Shown: positions 45,001-60,000 of the stretch, piece by piece
Layout: the number at the start of each line of letters is the position of its first letter
Numbering within the stretch: the stretch's first letter is position 1
Source: Liolophura sinensis
Taxonomy: Eukaryota; Mollusca; Polyplacophora; Chitonida; Chitonidae
DNA length: 64,000 nt
Assembly (NCBI RefSeq): GCF_032854445.1
Contig: NW_027017954.1
Coordinates: 496,001-560,000, forward strand
Reading direction: 5' to 3'
Notes under the pieces: generated by a model
Databases searched by the model: none
What the model was told of the DNA's origin: nothing
Seen by the model: only the letters and a program-made list of their open reading frames with translations
Program-made: the position numbers and the translations under genes

Positions 45001-48000
45001 ACTATTTATTCATTTACATGAACTGTCACAACAAAAGCCCTGACTAGGGTAAATTGACACGAGGCCGTATTTCATTAGTTACGTGTGACCTCGTGTGACA
45101 AATTACCAACTATCACAGTGCCCCTGCTTTGGTTTTACTCTCCATTCTGTTCGTCTTTATTATAAAATTATTTTATATTCTGACATCTTAAATGTATTAA
45201 CAAAAGTGAAGTAGCATGTTGAAATCCAGTTACTTTGTTACAGGACAGTAATTTCCTACAAGGGCTCCTTGGTTTCCTTCTTTCCAACGTCAATAACTCA
45301 TTGTCATTCTGTTCCGTCTTGGGTAAAACAGCTATACGTCATTCTATTACTTTCGCAGAATGTGTAGATGGTCGATGGGAAAAACATTGTCAAAACAGAT
45401 GTGGCCATTGTTGGGCCGACAAATGTGATAAAGTCACTGGGGAATGTCCTCTAACTGACGGAAACCCAAGATGCGATGCTGGCTTTATGGGTGAGAATTG
45501 TTTGACAGGTAAGTGTGTAGAATTCGGTATGACAGAAAGGAAATCTAAGATGTGATACTGGCTACATGTGTAACAGGCGCAGTGCAGTTAAGTGTGTAGG
45601 ATTTAGTACAGCAGAGACAAAACACAAGAAGCTACATGGGTAACATGTAAGGGATAGGCAGGTATGTAAGATTCAGTACGACAGGGAGGAAAGCCAAGAT
45701 GTGATGCTGGCTACATGTGTAACCTGTGCAGGACAGGTAAGTGTGTAGCATTTTAATGCCAAATTGTAGCCAAATTAAAGTGAAAGACAGCACCTCACTA
45801 ATGTTTTTTTCCACTGAAAGGCTATCATTGAAATTGTCTTAAACCGGCATTAAATATTTTTTTAGTTTTTTTTTTTTCAATCTAGTAAAAGTTCATTGAA
45901 ACTTCGTCTTGATATAGCTTTAGCACGTCTCTGTTATCGAGAGCAAGGTGACATCACACTACCTCTAGGTCTGTAACGTCGAAGGTATAATCCGTATAAT
46001 AGTATAAGCAGTAGCCTATGACAGATAAAAGTTGTGGACTTGGCGATAAAGGCCCAAGTTATCAATAAAGTTTTCTCATAAATTGGACATACTGGAGGAA
46101 TACTTCTTCCACTGCTTGAACTGTTGATATAGTAGACCTACTATATCATTTACAAGGAACTCCAGAGACCCTGTACAAATAGCCAGCTGCAGACGCAGGG
46201 CCGGGGTATTCCTGGTTCAGGACATATCCTCTTGGGGGGGGTGTTCTAGTGATTCTGACCCCAGTTAAATGTTTACAAAATTACAATAGGATTTTTGCAC
46301 AATTAGAATTATGCTCAAAAACAAAAGGAAACATGTTCTGAAGCAAAATAGAAATAAGTGTAAGCACCACTGACGTTGATCTAGGCATTCCACTCTAGCG
46401 GTGGCTTCAAGGAAGAGAGCTGTGCTGACCCAGTTATCGCGGATGTTAGAGAAAGCACCTCAGCTAAAATATGGCGTTTCAATAATTTTACTGCATTTTT
46501 ATAATGAAAAATAGGGAAAAAAACCCTCCCTTGTATGCAACAGACGGAGCAAAAAATGTATTTGGGAAAATGGTAGAGGTTTTCGCCGAGACGGTATGCT
46601 ACTGTCTGACATACTTTGTGATACCGCCGTTGAATATTACACGGCTTGAAAATCATCTATTTTACATCTGTGGTAGTCCACAAATGATACAGACCTGTCC
46701 CACAACACTTCGTGAAATGGCCCTTCACCTAGACGGAACTAAATTGTTGTACACAATCTCAAAATGATGTCTTATGCAGCAGTTCTGTGTTATCATCTGT
46801 CGCTTTATGGAGCGAATGAGTAAACGCTACGTCACAGCTTATACCTTGCAGTCTTACAGCAACGTGTGTGGCTGGAAAAAATTCTCAAGATAGTTGACTC
46901 GTCTGACACCAGCAATTTTGTGCAGTAATGTCATTTTGTTTTACATATTATTCGGTTAAATCTCATTAAAACAATAAAGTATGATCCTTTTTACAACGCT
47001 TGAGAATCCTGCTTTTGATTGAAATATGTTTGGCAATGTGCTGTCCTGTCCTTTAATTGAAAGGATTTTAAGATTCAAGCTTTAATATGTCTCAAGGGGG
47101 ATACTGACCAAATGGTGAAGTCCAAATGTTTGCTGTCTTATATGTATAAAAGAACAACATATAAATGTCACTTTTTGTTTGTTAAGAGGTCGCCTATTCT
47201 TTGACACAGAAAGCTATAGCCACCGAATTATGATGTTATTTCTTTTTTCCTTCTGTTTGCATCAAGCCTGTGAGGCAGGTACTTACGGCCCAGACTGTAA
47301 CGAGACCTGTGGATCATGTGCATCTGGACCGGTCAGCTGTAACACTACTTCCGGCCACTGTCAGGGTGAACCCAGATGCATGCCGGGATATTCTGGTCTG
47401 AAATGTAAAAGTAAGTCGGGAATAATGGTTCACATGCTTCTCCCTTATATATCACCAGATTTATTTATTATTTATATGTATTAATTTTCACAAATTATTT
47501 AAGGAAATGCCGATCATGATTTTTGGAAATGGATCACCGCTTTATTGTTTACGTCGGGAAAGTATAGATTGTGCGTTATATGGCACGCGGAGTGATGTAC
47601 AAGTAGTTCCTGTTGAGTCTTTTTATACCAACACCTCTATGAGAGTGACCGCCCATATGTACACAGGGAATATCATTGTATCTCGTCACTGTTACGATCG
47701 TCACTTTTGCGTACTTGTGTATCCAGTGGCCGGTTGTTTCGCAGTGTACTAAAAGATAAACCAGGCATAAATATTAATACTGATCTTGGCCTGATACAAA
47801 ACTAAATGCACTGTGGCCCTGACTAAAGTCAATACCGGGCTTAACTGCTATTATATACTTTTAAACAACTGGGCCTGGAACTTTTGTAACTTTTGTTTGG
47901 TCTCGGTCTGACCAACATGTGTCCTAGACCTACGCGTTTTTGTAATATTGTATTGAATCAAAGCTAGTTAAGTCCACACAAAACAGAGGCAGAATCCTTT

Positions 48001-51000
48001 ACACCATTTTTGTGATACGTCTACTGTATGTTAGAGCAATTATGTCGTAGTGTACATTACAGCTATTACCTTTGCCAAAGGATTGATTTCACTGATCAGT
48101 GTTTTAACAACGTGCTCAAGAATTTTCTCACGTAAATGGGCGAAGGAAACCGGAGTAACCCAGACCTTTGACAGAAAATTTGCAAATCGGACATAAAAAG
48201 CCGCTGAGTAAACAGCCTGAGCGGACATTGAACACGCAACCTCAATGGCCAAGAGCCAAGTACTCACAGGGAGCCCCAGCTTTTCCCATCTCAGCTAGCG
48301 AGGCCCCTCACACTGCCAAAGGAGGTTTCACGCGTTTGCCTGTGCCCAAACCGGGCATGTTTGTTATATTTTATATCTATTATAAATGTCAGCTTCCTCT
48401 CCGGCCGTACGTGGGAAGATCTGTCATCAGTCTGCGGATGATTGTGGGTTTCCCCCAGGCTCTGCCCGGTTTCTTCCCACCATAATGTTGACCGCCGCCG
48501 TATAAATGAAATATTCTTGAGTACGGCGTAAAACACCAATCAAATAAATAAATACATAAATATAAATGTCAGATACATCCAGTACAACAACTTTTACTTC
48601 CTGCTTAAGTGTACAGCTTGTGTATCTTGATACATTACAACATCACTGAAATGACTTGTGAATCGAGCTTTATTTTCTCGTTTTACTTGAATCAAGCCTG
48701 TGAAGCGGGTAAATATGGCTCAGACTGTAACGAGACCTGTGGATCGTGTGCAAGTGGATCAGACAGCTGTAACACGACATCCGGGCACTGTCAGGGTAAA
48801 CCCAGATGCAAGCCGGGATATTCTGGTCTGAAATGTAAAACAGGTGAGACCGGAATATCTTGTTTTTTTACACGTTCGTCCCTTACGTGTCCCTAGATTT
48901 ACTGATCATTTATATCTATTATTTTGTACACATGTATATTCTTTTGGGAATTTGTGTTAGAGGTTTTTGGTGTAAATGATCTCGTGATATCTACTCGGGA
49001 TAATACTTTATGGTTTACGAGTGATATGCGTATGTCGGACTTGACGCTTAGATTGTTGACACGTGTATGGCACGTGGGATAATACAAAAGTGGTCCCAAT
49101 TGACGATTGTTTTTATACCAACATCTCTATGGTTGGCCATATGTGCGCTGGAAATATCAACGTATCTCATTACTTCTACGATGTTGTACTAAAGCCGACT
49201 CAAAACCCATGCTGAACGTTACCTGACCAGGTTCATCATACCTAACAGCTAAAACGCATTCTTTGCTTGCGTGTTAGAGTTTGTACTTTGTAAATTAGCA
49301 CTTACCAATCAATAAAACGCATATTACGCTTATTAATGTACATGTTCCCTGTACTTTCACTTCCCTTACTGTTTTTTTTTTTCACCCATGTGTATGCTAG
49401 AGGGAAACCAAACGCTGTAGACTTTTTGTGTTAGAATTCTGCAGGATTAAAACAGTATGATTTGAATATTAAAGACTACAACATACAAACAAACTTTCGA
49501 TAATTCATGAGCATTTGACTTCCCCCGATATAATGTGGATTTCATGCTAGTACCCGTTATCTATACGGGTCATTAAGTCATATTTTAACGCATCGTTTTT
49601 CTAATGCTGGAATCTTTGGTCATCATATATCCAAATCAATGTGTTCAAAGGATACGTCTTGATATTTACAACTGGTGTAAAATCGGATTTCAACTTGTAG
49701 AATATTCCTGCATAGTTTGAGGTGATCTGATCTAGAATACTATAAAGCATTCTTATCAACTTTTTTTATTTATTTTTTTTTATGTCGCAGTCTCTTCTAG
49801 TGGTCATATGTCTATCTAATATTTTCATCTTCAGCTTGTGATAATGGTACATATGGCTTAAATTGTTCGGAAACTTCCGGGTCCTGTGTTGAGGGCCCCA
49901 GTGCCTGTAACACGTTATCCGGGCTCTGTCCGCGCAGACAAAATCAAACTGTATGCATGCCGGGATATATCAAAGAAAAATGCGATACTTTTTTGTTGTA
50001 TTATGTAAAACCACAATATGTTACTTGGGACATTGGTTTTGGCGCTGACGTCTGGAAACATACGTTATCTTTGTAACATGATCTTCCTGAAGTATATACT
50101 TGCTTATTTATTTGGTTGGTTTCTTTTACGCTGTAATCAAGAATATTTGACTCATACGACGGTGGCCAGCATTATGGTGGGGGGAAACCAGGCAGAGCTT
50201 GGAGCAAGCCCACGGACTATCAGCAAGATGTTGGAAGACCTTCCCACGTAGGGCCGCAGGGAAAGCCAACATGAGCTGGACTTGAACTCACCACCACCGT
50301 ATTGGCGTTAGGGTTTCTGAATGTTACTGTATGTGGTCAGTTACTGAAAGAAGTTCATCACTATCAATTCGAATGACCGTGTTATTGCCCAAATGATTCG
50401 CTTTGTACCGATTATGGCGGTTTAATAGATGTCAATCCAATTAAACTTTTGTGGGGATCAATCAGTGTGCTAACGTCAACATAGACATTATAGTTTGGAG
50501 ATATAATTCTTTTATGGGAGTTTTTATTGTCGCGACTTGCCAATGTGTAACCAAAATCACCAGTTTGGTGTCAAGCTATCTCCCTTCACGTGTAATACCG
50601 ACAACCTTTTTCGTTTAGCTGTTTCTGTTCTGTTCTTTACACATACTGAGAAAGCCATTTCACTTTAAAGGAAAAACCGGATGAAAATAATGAAGTCAAA
50701 TAATGAAAAGAAAGCCACCTGAAAATTATCTCTAAAATTTACCTATTTATTTTAACTTTTTTTTCGCGGACTTAAAGGCTGCCACTGTTAAATGCTTGAC
50801 TGTGTGAAAAATGTTGCCAGTGGTAATGCACTCTAGGGTCTCATAACATTTCTTCATTAATTTCACCTTGTAGGACCATACTGATAAAAAAAGAACATTA
50901 CATAAATAATTTTTTACTTGGTTGTAATAAGAAATATTCTAACATTGAAAGTTGTGTTCAGTATGGGGGGAAACTTCAGAGTACCTAAACATTGTTTTTG

Positions 51001-54000
51001 TTACTAAAGTCTACTATCCGAATGTATTTAATTTTTCTTAAAATGTTAAAATTTAAGTAAAACTTTTTTGGACAGTTTTCAGCTGATTGTGATGAGCTGT
51101 GTGCCTTATTTTTATTTTAGCTTTCTTTCACTTTAAGACTCAGTTCCATAGTTATTGTTATTTGCTTTAGATGCATGGTACAGAATGTAGTTTTCAATGG
51201 AAAACACCCTGATAAGCCCGACTTTCGCTGCTTTCCCTGTTGTCAATTGTTGTCTGTAAATTATAACTAAGCACGGTGTTAAAGAGTTAAAAATTTACAA
51301 ATTAGTTACCCGAAATATTATCAAATCTGTTCCTAGCTGCGACAAGCCGCTGTTTCAGTCACTCTTGTCGAATTTGTGACATCCTATCCTGAAGAGACAT
51401 ATTACTGGCGGCAAAACAAATGTGCTGTTATTTAGATGCCATCTGCATAAACTTGATGTCTACTGACATTTGTGTGACTGAGTCAACAATCGAATGTTCA
51501 CTTTTGTTCGGGTTTCCCTTCCACCATAAATTCACTGAAGTCGCTATATTTAGACGACGGACGATGACGGACTGTTTTGGCTGAGTTACCTCCCCTAGTT
51601 GTCTAAACGACGGGAGATATACGGCGAACTTCAAATGTCAGAGACCTACCATGAATTTCCGTTCTGTATTACAGTTCGTTGGCAGTTACGAATTCTTTAT
51701 AATGCATTATCGATAAAAAGGAAGGTTCTATTTGGTCTGCTAGATTTTAATATAAATCGCTTCCAATGTATAGTATTGTTTACATGTGCGATCCACAAGC
51801 AAAGGTTGTATCGTGGGAATCTTTGTGCTGCCTGATTTGCATGTTATCTCGCTTGACACCAGTGACGAATTTCCCCTTTTCAGTTCTCTTAATTGTCATT
51901 TTTCGCAAAATATAGGCCTAAGAGGTTTAGTTAAGAGTCAGATGCAACTCATTTTTATATTTATTTTAAAGGTACAGACCGCATGAAATCAGCGTGGACA
52001 TCACTAAATAGATCACTTAAAACTATACATCAATATACTTGTTTTATTTTTTTTTACATTTTTGTGAAAAGAATTAAAAGCGCTCAAACACTGGAATTCT
52101 AAGGGGACCAAACTATCAGAGGTTAGGAACTCTGACATCACAGGAAATTTTAATAATAACGAAACTGAATGTTAGAATAACTCTTTTTACCCATGAGTGA
52201 AAGATTACTGAAATAATGTTCACAAAAATTCCTTTCTTCTTCTGAACATCAGTAAAAAAGTGATGTGACGTCAGAATTCCTAGATACCGTCAGTATGACT
52301 CATATCGAGTGAGTGAGTGCTTGGGGTTTAACGTCGTACTCAACAATTTTGCAGTCATATGACGACGAAGGAATCATTAGGGTGCATGCACGTGTAATGT
52401 GCCTCCTTGTTGCAGGACGGATTTCCACCGCTCTTTTATTTAGTGCTGCATCACTGAGACGACTTACCGAAGGCAAGTAAGCAGCCCCGCCCGAGCCATT
52501 ATACTGATACGGGTCAACCACTCGTTGCACTATCCCCTTCATGCTGAACGCCAAGCGAGGAAGTTACAACTTCCTCTTTTAAAGTCTTAGGTGTGACTCG
52601 ACCAAGGATTGATCCTGGATCTACCGGTCCCGAAGCGGACGCTCTACCAATTGTGCTATCCGGGCCGGTCGACTCATATCGACCATCAGAGCTTAAAAAC
52701 ATTTGAATGCCTTTCAACACCCTTAAAACATCTGAAAAAATGAAAGAAAGTATTTTTACGCATATTTTTCAGTTGTCTGTATGATGAACCTTACTTCATA
52801 TTTTAGCTTTCTTTCAATTGAACCGAGTCAAAAATTCTGATTTCGGCGGTATGTCCCTTCATCCTAGACCATTGACGTAAGGTGGGTCCTGGGTGCAACT
52901 CGACATCAAGTGTTGTCATTGCTACAAATCAGAAAATAAGCAAAAGTTGAATAAAAAAAACCCAAATCGTGGAGAACAGGCCGCCTTTTACCTAAATATA
53001 CTTACATACCTTTTTATTTTTTTAATTGATGTTTTACGCCGTACCCACGACTATTTCACTCATACAACCGTGGCTAGTATTATATGGTGGGATGAAACCA
53101 GACATAGCGGGCGTTCTATGTCTGCTGTTTAATTTTCAGAAAAGCGATTGTCCTTTTCATTTTTTACGAAAACGTAAGCTTAAACACGTTGCGTGGAGGG
53201 AGGGAGGGGGGGGGGTGGGGGGGGGGGGGGGGGTGAACCAGTAATGAAAGTATGTGGTGGCAGCGGAAAATATGTTGTTATTGTTCATGCTGTTCTATTA
53301 GAAATTCTTGCTACTGTTATTGTCCTTATTGCAGTCCCAATTTCAAACACCGAGGGAGTCGCAGGGGGCGTGACTGGTGTTCTTGTAGCCTGTGCCGTTG
53401 TTGTTGCAGTAATCATCATTTACAGGTAATTCGGTTAAACGCGTTACTTCTGTTTACACCTTCTATCAAGCAAAGAGTTTGATTATTCCAGTAATTTTGC
53501 ACACGCACTATAACGGGACTGGTTTGCCCATTGTCAGTATAATGTGACTGGATAGGGTGGTTGATAGTTCAGTGGCGGCAGCACTTTGCGACATGCATGG
53601 GCGGGTCGCGGGTCAAGACAGCGCCAGCTGAATTGTCAGTGTTTGTAGTTATGTAACGAAATTCTGGCGCCAGGATCATGAACCTGCCTCAGACTTATTG
53701 AGTGCTATAAAACGAAAAGTATGGTTTTAAGGATTATGAAAAAAAGATATGCCAAAACAAAAAATTCAGAACATTTTTTTCGCTGTTAAAGAATAGATTA
53801 TATTAATGTTATTAATCCCTCTGTTTTATGCATGTATTGCGTCAGTGGTCGGGAATATTCGAAAACGACGTCATCGATGAACATACTGAGAATGCAGGAA
53901 CAGTTTAGCGCCCCCAATGGGGGCTCCCCAATTGGTGCTGTCTCACCGAAAGAGGTGTTTTTTTAAACAGATATCCCAGTTGACATCACAACAACAAGCC

Positions 54001-57000
54001 ACTTAGTCTCCGGTCGAGCCTTGGGAAAATGGTGGCCTAAGCCCTTTCAATGCCCCCCCACCCCCCAACACACACACACACTCAGTAAGAAAGTGGAGAA
54101 GCTTTTTGGTCCTTGAATAGGTCAGGCCAGACCCCATACTGCATATTAATGAAATTAAAGTAAAGCGATTTATGTAGCCTTTAAGTTAAATTTAGTCTAA
54201 ACTTTGGTATTACCCTTAAAATTAAATTTGAATTTAACCACAAATTATCGATCTGTCATGAAGATCTCCGATAACTCTTAGTATTACTAAGTAATTAAAT
54301 GAATGTCTTATTAAGTTTAAGACAGCTTCGTAATTCTGGGGCCAGCTGGACCCGATGGTCTCGTCTTTGTGGTTGCTATTGAAGATAATAAGAATTAGCA
54401 TGCTTATGATTATTGTATATATTATATATAAACATGCACCAGTATTCTATGTATCCAGTTAGGGTTATTTTGATCAGTCGGTTGTACGGCACGAAAACTT
54501 ACCCCCCCCCCCCCCCCACTTCCTCAACAAACAAAACCAAAAAAGGCATGCGAGTTAAAATATTTACAAGTTCTGCCCTACATCCAAACGTGTCTGTGTT
54601 GTTTAAAGGAAAAGAAAACTTAAACACAAGGCACTATAGGCTGAAAAGAGCACATTTCCATCTGGTGGTGCCTGCTGCATATTTTTGCGACTTTTCCTCG
54701 ACATACATGTAAAGCTTCCTGATCACCAATGCGGAAAACGAACTGTACTCTTCGCTATCTTTTTGGAAGAAGAGTTCTACCGAAAATGTACGAACTGCAC
54801 TTCGGTTTCCAACAGCAATTCTCCTAACACAGAAGACTTCAGGACTAGTACTTAGGCCAAATGGAATCGCCCAGAGCAGATTTTGGCGCTGACTTTATTT
54901 ATAATTTATCAGCTTGAGGTACATATTGGAATTTTTATGGTATGCATGGTATTTGAGTGATATTTAAATTTTCTTCTCCTTTGACCAGGAGGCGTCATCC
55001 GTCAACAAGCAAGGCACAGGCCCACGATTCGCTGTCAGTGAGGACAATGGGTGACATTCAACCAGACGTCGAGGATCAACAGAGCAATAGAGGTAAGAAA
55101 ATGAAAGCCAACAGTTCTTTAAAGTCACACTAAAGAAGACAAATTTTGAGAGAAGCCTAAAGCAGGGAAATAAAAATAACCACTTGTCATTTAGCTACAC
55201 AAATGGTTACCTTATTCACTATAAGCACGAGATATATCAACCCTGACTTTTAAAAGTCTAACATACTAAACTTAGAGACATAAATTAAGAACAAAGTAGC
55301 TTGTTTAATGGTTAACTGTTAAAAGAGTGGCTCTATGGTCTCTGAAGATTTTAAATCTATATGACAGGTAATTGCATTCAGTAGGAGAGTTTTGAGTTCG
55401 AACCTGTTAATCATATTAACAATGTTGATTTAACTTTCAGAATATGAAGCAGAGGACCCAGAAGTTCACGTAGTCCCAGAGGATCCCGAGGCAACAACGT
55501 ACGAGAATCACTTGAGCACGTCAGTTCCTGTAGAGGAATTCTGGGACTACATCCAAGAGAAAATGGCAGCCGATGGTTTCAAAGCCGAGTTCGCAGTAAG
55601 CTGTTAGATTATTTTGCTGTATTAGACATGGGGACTTAAAAATACCTGGGCTAAATCACGACACATTTCAACAATTTATTTATTAGTTAACGCCTGAACA
55701 TCTGCTGTTAACATTTATTAACGATAACAACCTGAATGCGGATGGTCGAGGAATTTACTCGGGTTTTGCCCGGTTTCCTCCCAGCATTATGCTGGTCGCT
55801 GTCTTACAAGTGAAACATTCTCTTGAATGGCAAAGACCAAACAACTAACTAAATGAATGTTAAAACCAATATATAGGTCTTGGTTAACGGTGACCATTAT
55901 GACTTTAACGTACACGTAAATATCGCTGTGAGGAAAATATTTTGAACTCGTCTTTTGTTTACATATTATGCTTAAGCTATTGTTGCTTTTTTTTGTTAGA
56001 AATTTCCAGCCGGACTCCATGCCAAAGCTGAAGTGGCAAATCTTCCATACAACAAGGCTAAAAGTCGCTACAAGAATCTTGTCGCATGTAAGCATCTGCG
56101 TTTGGTAATAAAGTGAAGAAGTAATATAGCAATAATTACAGTAACACATCAAGCAATAAGCCCTCAGTGGTATTGAGTCCATTTATCAAGTCTAAACCAT
56201 ATGCCTTATTTCCCCGATACTGAATATCCTTAATTAGGACCGACATGTATAGCCATCCAATTAACATTTGCAATAAATGATATTCCGTCATATGCCCAAT
56301 AGCTTTAAATTTTAATTGCGCAGCCGTAGAAAGGGTAAGTCAGATCCAAAAGCAAAGATTTTCTTTTTTTGGATGAAATAAACCCTGTATTTTTATCTGT
56401 ACTATCGTTGAAATCTTTCTTTCTGTATCATCTGAAAGCATTTTTTATATCTTTGATCCACAAATCATACAAAATATATGCAAACCTCTGTAACCTTCGA
56501 TCTGTTTTTACCGATATGGATAAAACGTCTTGAGAGAGTACACCATGTTACAGGTCAGTCTCAAGTTTCAGGGGATTTCGTCCGTTTTCTACAACATTAT
56601 GGCAGTTCCCTTGTGGACTTTGTGGACATAAACATAGCTATCTAACCCTTAAAAAACACGTTCATGTTTTGTAGAAGCAATACTTCCAGAATTCTTGTTT
56701 TCCATCAGTACTTTCATTTTTTTTTTCAGATGACCACACTCGTGTCGTCTTGAGACTCCATGGACCAAATGACAAATCGGATTACATAAACGCCTGTTAC
56801 ATTGACGTAAGATTGAGTGCTAGTCGCATTAACATATATCCTTTTGTCTTAATGTTATACCTTGCTTTCATCTGTTCTTATTTACGCCTACCGTCTTGGT
56901 AAGAATATATCTATAGCCTACGTTGTCTTAGTCTGTACCTAACGCTATAAATACTTAAACGTCTTAACACCAGTTAAATTTCTATTCAGCTAATTTAATA

Positions 57001-60000
57001 TGGAAGGATTAGATATAAATATGGTAGATTCCGTCTATACACACCACGGGTACTGAGAAAAAAAACTATATTGTCTGAAAGAAACTGTCAAAAGAATTAA
57101 GAGTCGGTGGTAGGATTGGTGGAAATTGTATCTAAAATATCCTCACTTTTTTTTATTTAGATTTGTTCACTGGATTGGACAGAGGCAAATGTTCTGATAG
57201 TATGTTGAACGTCGTGAATCCTATTGATAATGCTTAAAGTCCCGTCATAGTGACATTTTTCTGGCCAGGATTCAAGCAGTCAAGGAGTTTGTTTTTGTTT
57301 TTTGTTTTTTTCTTTTGGCTTTTTGTCATGCCCAGACAAACAATACAATCGGTACAATTCACAAGAAGCTTGTTTAGCTCTAATTATAAAAGGTATTGAA
57401 ATATTGTGGCGACATATATTACAATACATCCAAAATAATTCACTCCTACATGCCACTCAATTAAAACTTAAATCTTAAAAAACAACTAAAGGTATTTCCA
57501 TACACATTTTAGTCTAAACTAACACTCACTTCAGGTAAACGGTTCTTCCCCTTTCACTGTTGACGCATTACATTTCAGGGTTACAACCAGCCTAAGAAAT
57601 TCATCGCCTCTCAAGGTAAAGATCGCCTCTTTTACTCTTAATCTGACCATGTAAATCTTTACGTAATAGTATCTATACTCATCATGTCCTAAGAAAAAAT
57701 GTGGACAATTCACAAGGGTTGGATGAGGTACACAGTAACAACTGTGGTATAACCAGGATGGACAAAATTCTCCTTGTCAACCCCTCAATGCTCTCTGCCC
57801 TCTACTCCTTGAAGAATTCATGCACAGGGCTGAGCGACGAAAGGTTAGAGCAAGGAAACATAACTGTTAGGCCTGGTGTCAGCATAATGTGACAGGGTTG
57901 GAGTGTCTGGGTGGAGGGGGGGGGGGGTCATGTCTTGTGTCTTCGATATGACTACTGGCGGCAGTATGGAGTCGCCCTGGCACAAAAAGACAAAATATAT
58001 GTATACACACCTAATGACCCCTCGTCGTCATATAACTGAAAAATTATTAAGTACGATGTTAAACCTCAAGCATACATATTTACATATAAAATTGTAAAAT
58101 TATTTTGATTAATGTTAAAATAATGGTGATGAGAAAAAGCCATTTGCGCACAAATGAAAAAAACTAACGATCTTCCTGTTCGAAATAAAGTGTCTCGGCT
58201 AGTCACGGTGCCACGTTCAACATATTTTATGCAGTCGTATTTATTAGGTCATTATCAGTATAAAAGGAGGATCTTCCAAATAAAAAGATAACGATTTTAT
58301 TTGCCATAAAGAAAGTCGTGCCTCATAAATGATATGGTGTAATATTTTACCTGATGCTCACCCACGTGATCTTGCGCTGTTCACGTTGACATGTATCTTC
58401 ACAGGGCCTACCGATCTCATCATAAACGACTTCATGCGCATGCTCTGGGAACAGAACGTGGGTAAAATTGTCATGGTGACAAATCTGATCGAAGCAACTA
58501 AGGTATTTCTAATAGCATATTCCATTGTGCATGTACTGTTCTTAAGACAAAAACAAATGCCTGTGTTTCAAATAGTTCTTAGATAGGGTATTCTATCAGC
58601 CCATTTGGGATGAGCAGCGTCACTCCTGATTCAGGCCATACCTACATCAAAGGTAACATAACTTGAAATATATAGATCACAACTTCTATATATTGAGTGA
58701 GCCATGTTTCGGTATAGGGACTAATACACTTATCAATATAATGACCCACATGACCGGCATTAGTACCTATACCGAAACGTTGCTCACTGAATAGGCAGAA
58801 GTTGTAATCCATATATTTGTTATGTTATCCAGTTCAACTTCTAAATGTCATTGAATTAAGTTTTACATCAAAGGTGACGTCGTTTTCACATACGTATTTG
58901 AATAGCTAGTTGATAATATTGGAATGACGAATTGGCTTTAACAATGAGATCAAGTCAAATGATAAGCAAACTTCAATGGGAGTCTTCTTTCGTGGTCCTT
59001 ACTATTTTGGGTGTATTGAGTTAAGGAATAATTAAAATTGTACAATGAATTCAAAGTATACACCAATGATGTCTGCAATTTGCAAAGAGAGTATTTTCCA
59101 GTACGTTGTGCCTCAGTCCACGTGTCCTCCGTCATTGGTTTGCGTTTTAGATAAAGTGCAAACAGTACTGGCCGAGCGAAGGCTGTACGCGGTTTGGTGT
59201 CATTGAGGTTACCCTGCTTGACGAGGAGGTATATGCGAATTACGCAATTAGAACACTGGAGCTAAGTCACACAAAGGTAGGTCTGATCAACGTCATTGGT
59301 ACACTCATTCAACAGCACAATTAGAACACTGGAGCGGAGTCACACTAATAGAGATTCTGTCGACATTAACGGTACACTCATTGAAATACACAATTAGAAC
59401 ACTGTGGCTGACTCACATCGGAACTAGCACTTGTAGAACTACGCAATTAGAGCAGCAAGGCTAAGCTGCACTCAGGTAGTTGTGATCGACACAGTAGATA
59501 CACTTATAGAACGACACAGAACACCGGTAGTGGCTCACACTAAGGTAAGTGGGATCGACAGTATCTGTACACTTGTAGACCTACGCAGTTAGAACACCGA
59601 GTTAAGAAGGGGGAACCCACGTTGACACTAGCTGTACACTAATAGAACTACTCAATTAGAACACTATAGCGGAGTCACACTAAGGTAGGTCTGATCGACA
59701 CAGAGAATTAGAACAGTGGTGTTCAGTCACATCGACACTATAGGAGTACACTGACAGAACTGCACAATTAGAACACTGGTGCTGAGTCACAATAGGTACA
59801 TATAGGTCTGATCGACACTATCTGAACAATTAGAGTTAGAACAGTGGTGCTCAGTCACATCGACACTATAACAGTACACTGACAGAGCTGCACAATTAGA
59901 ACACTGGTGCTGAGTCAGACTAGGGTAGATCTGATCGACACCATCTGAACAATTAGAGAATTAGATCAGTGGTGCTGAGTCACATCGACACTATAGGAGT

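Noticed and set aside
52590-52670. A tRNA gene
   Set aside because: A and B boxes belong to the head of SINE family 2, which is complete with tail and target duplications.
55787-56182. A 131-codon minus-strand frame
   Set aside because: Antisense to phosphatase exon 56000-56087, no family resemblance.
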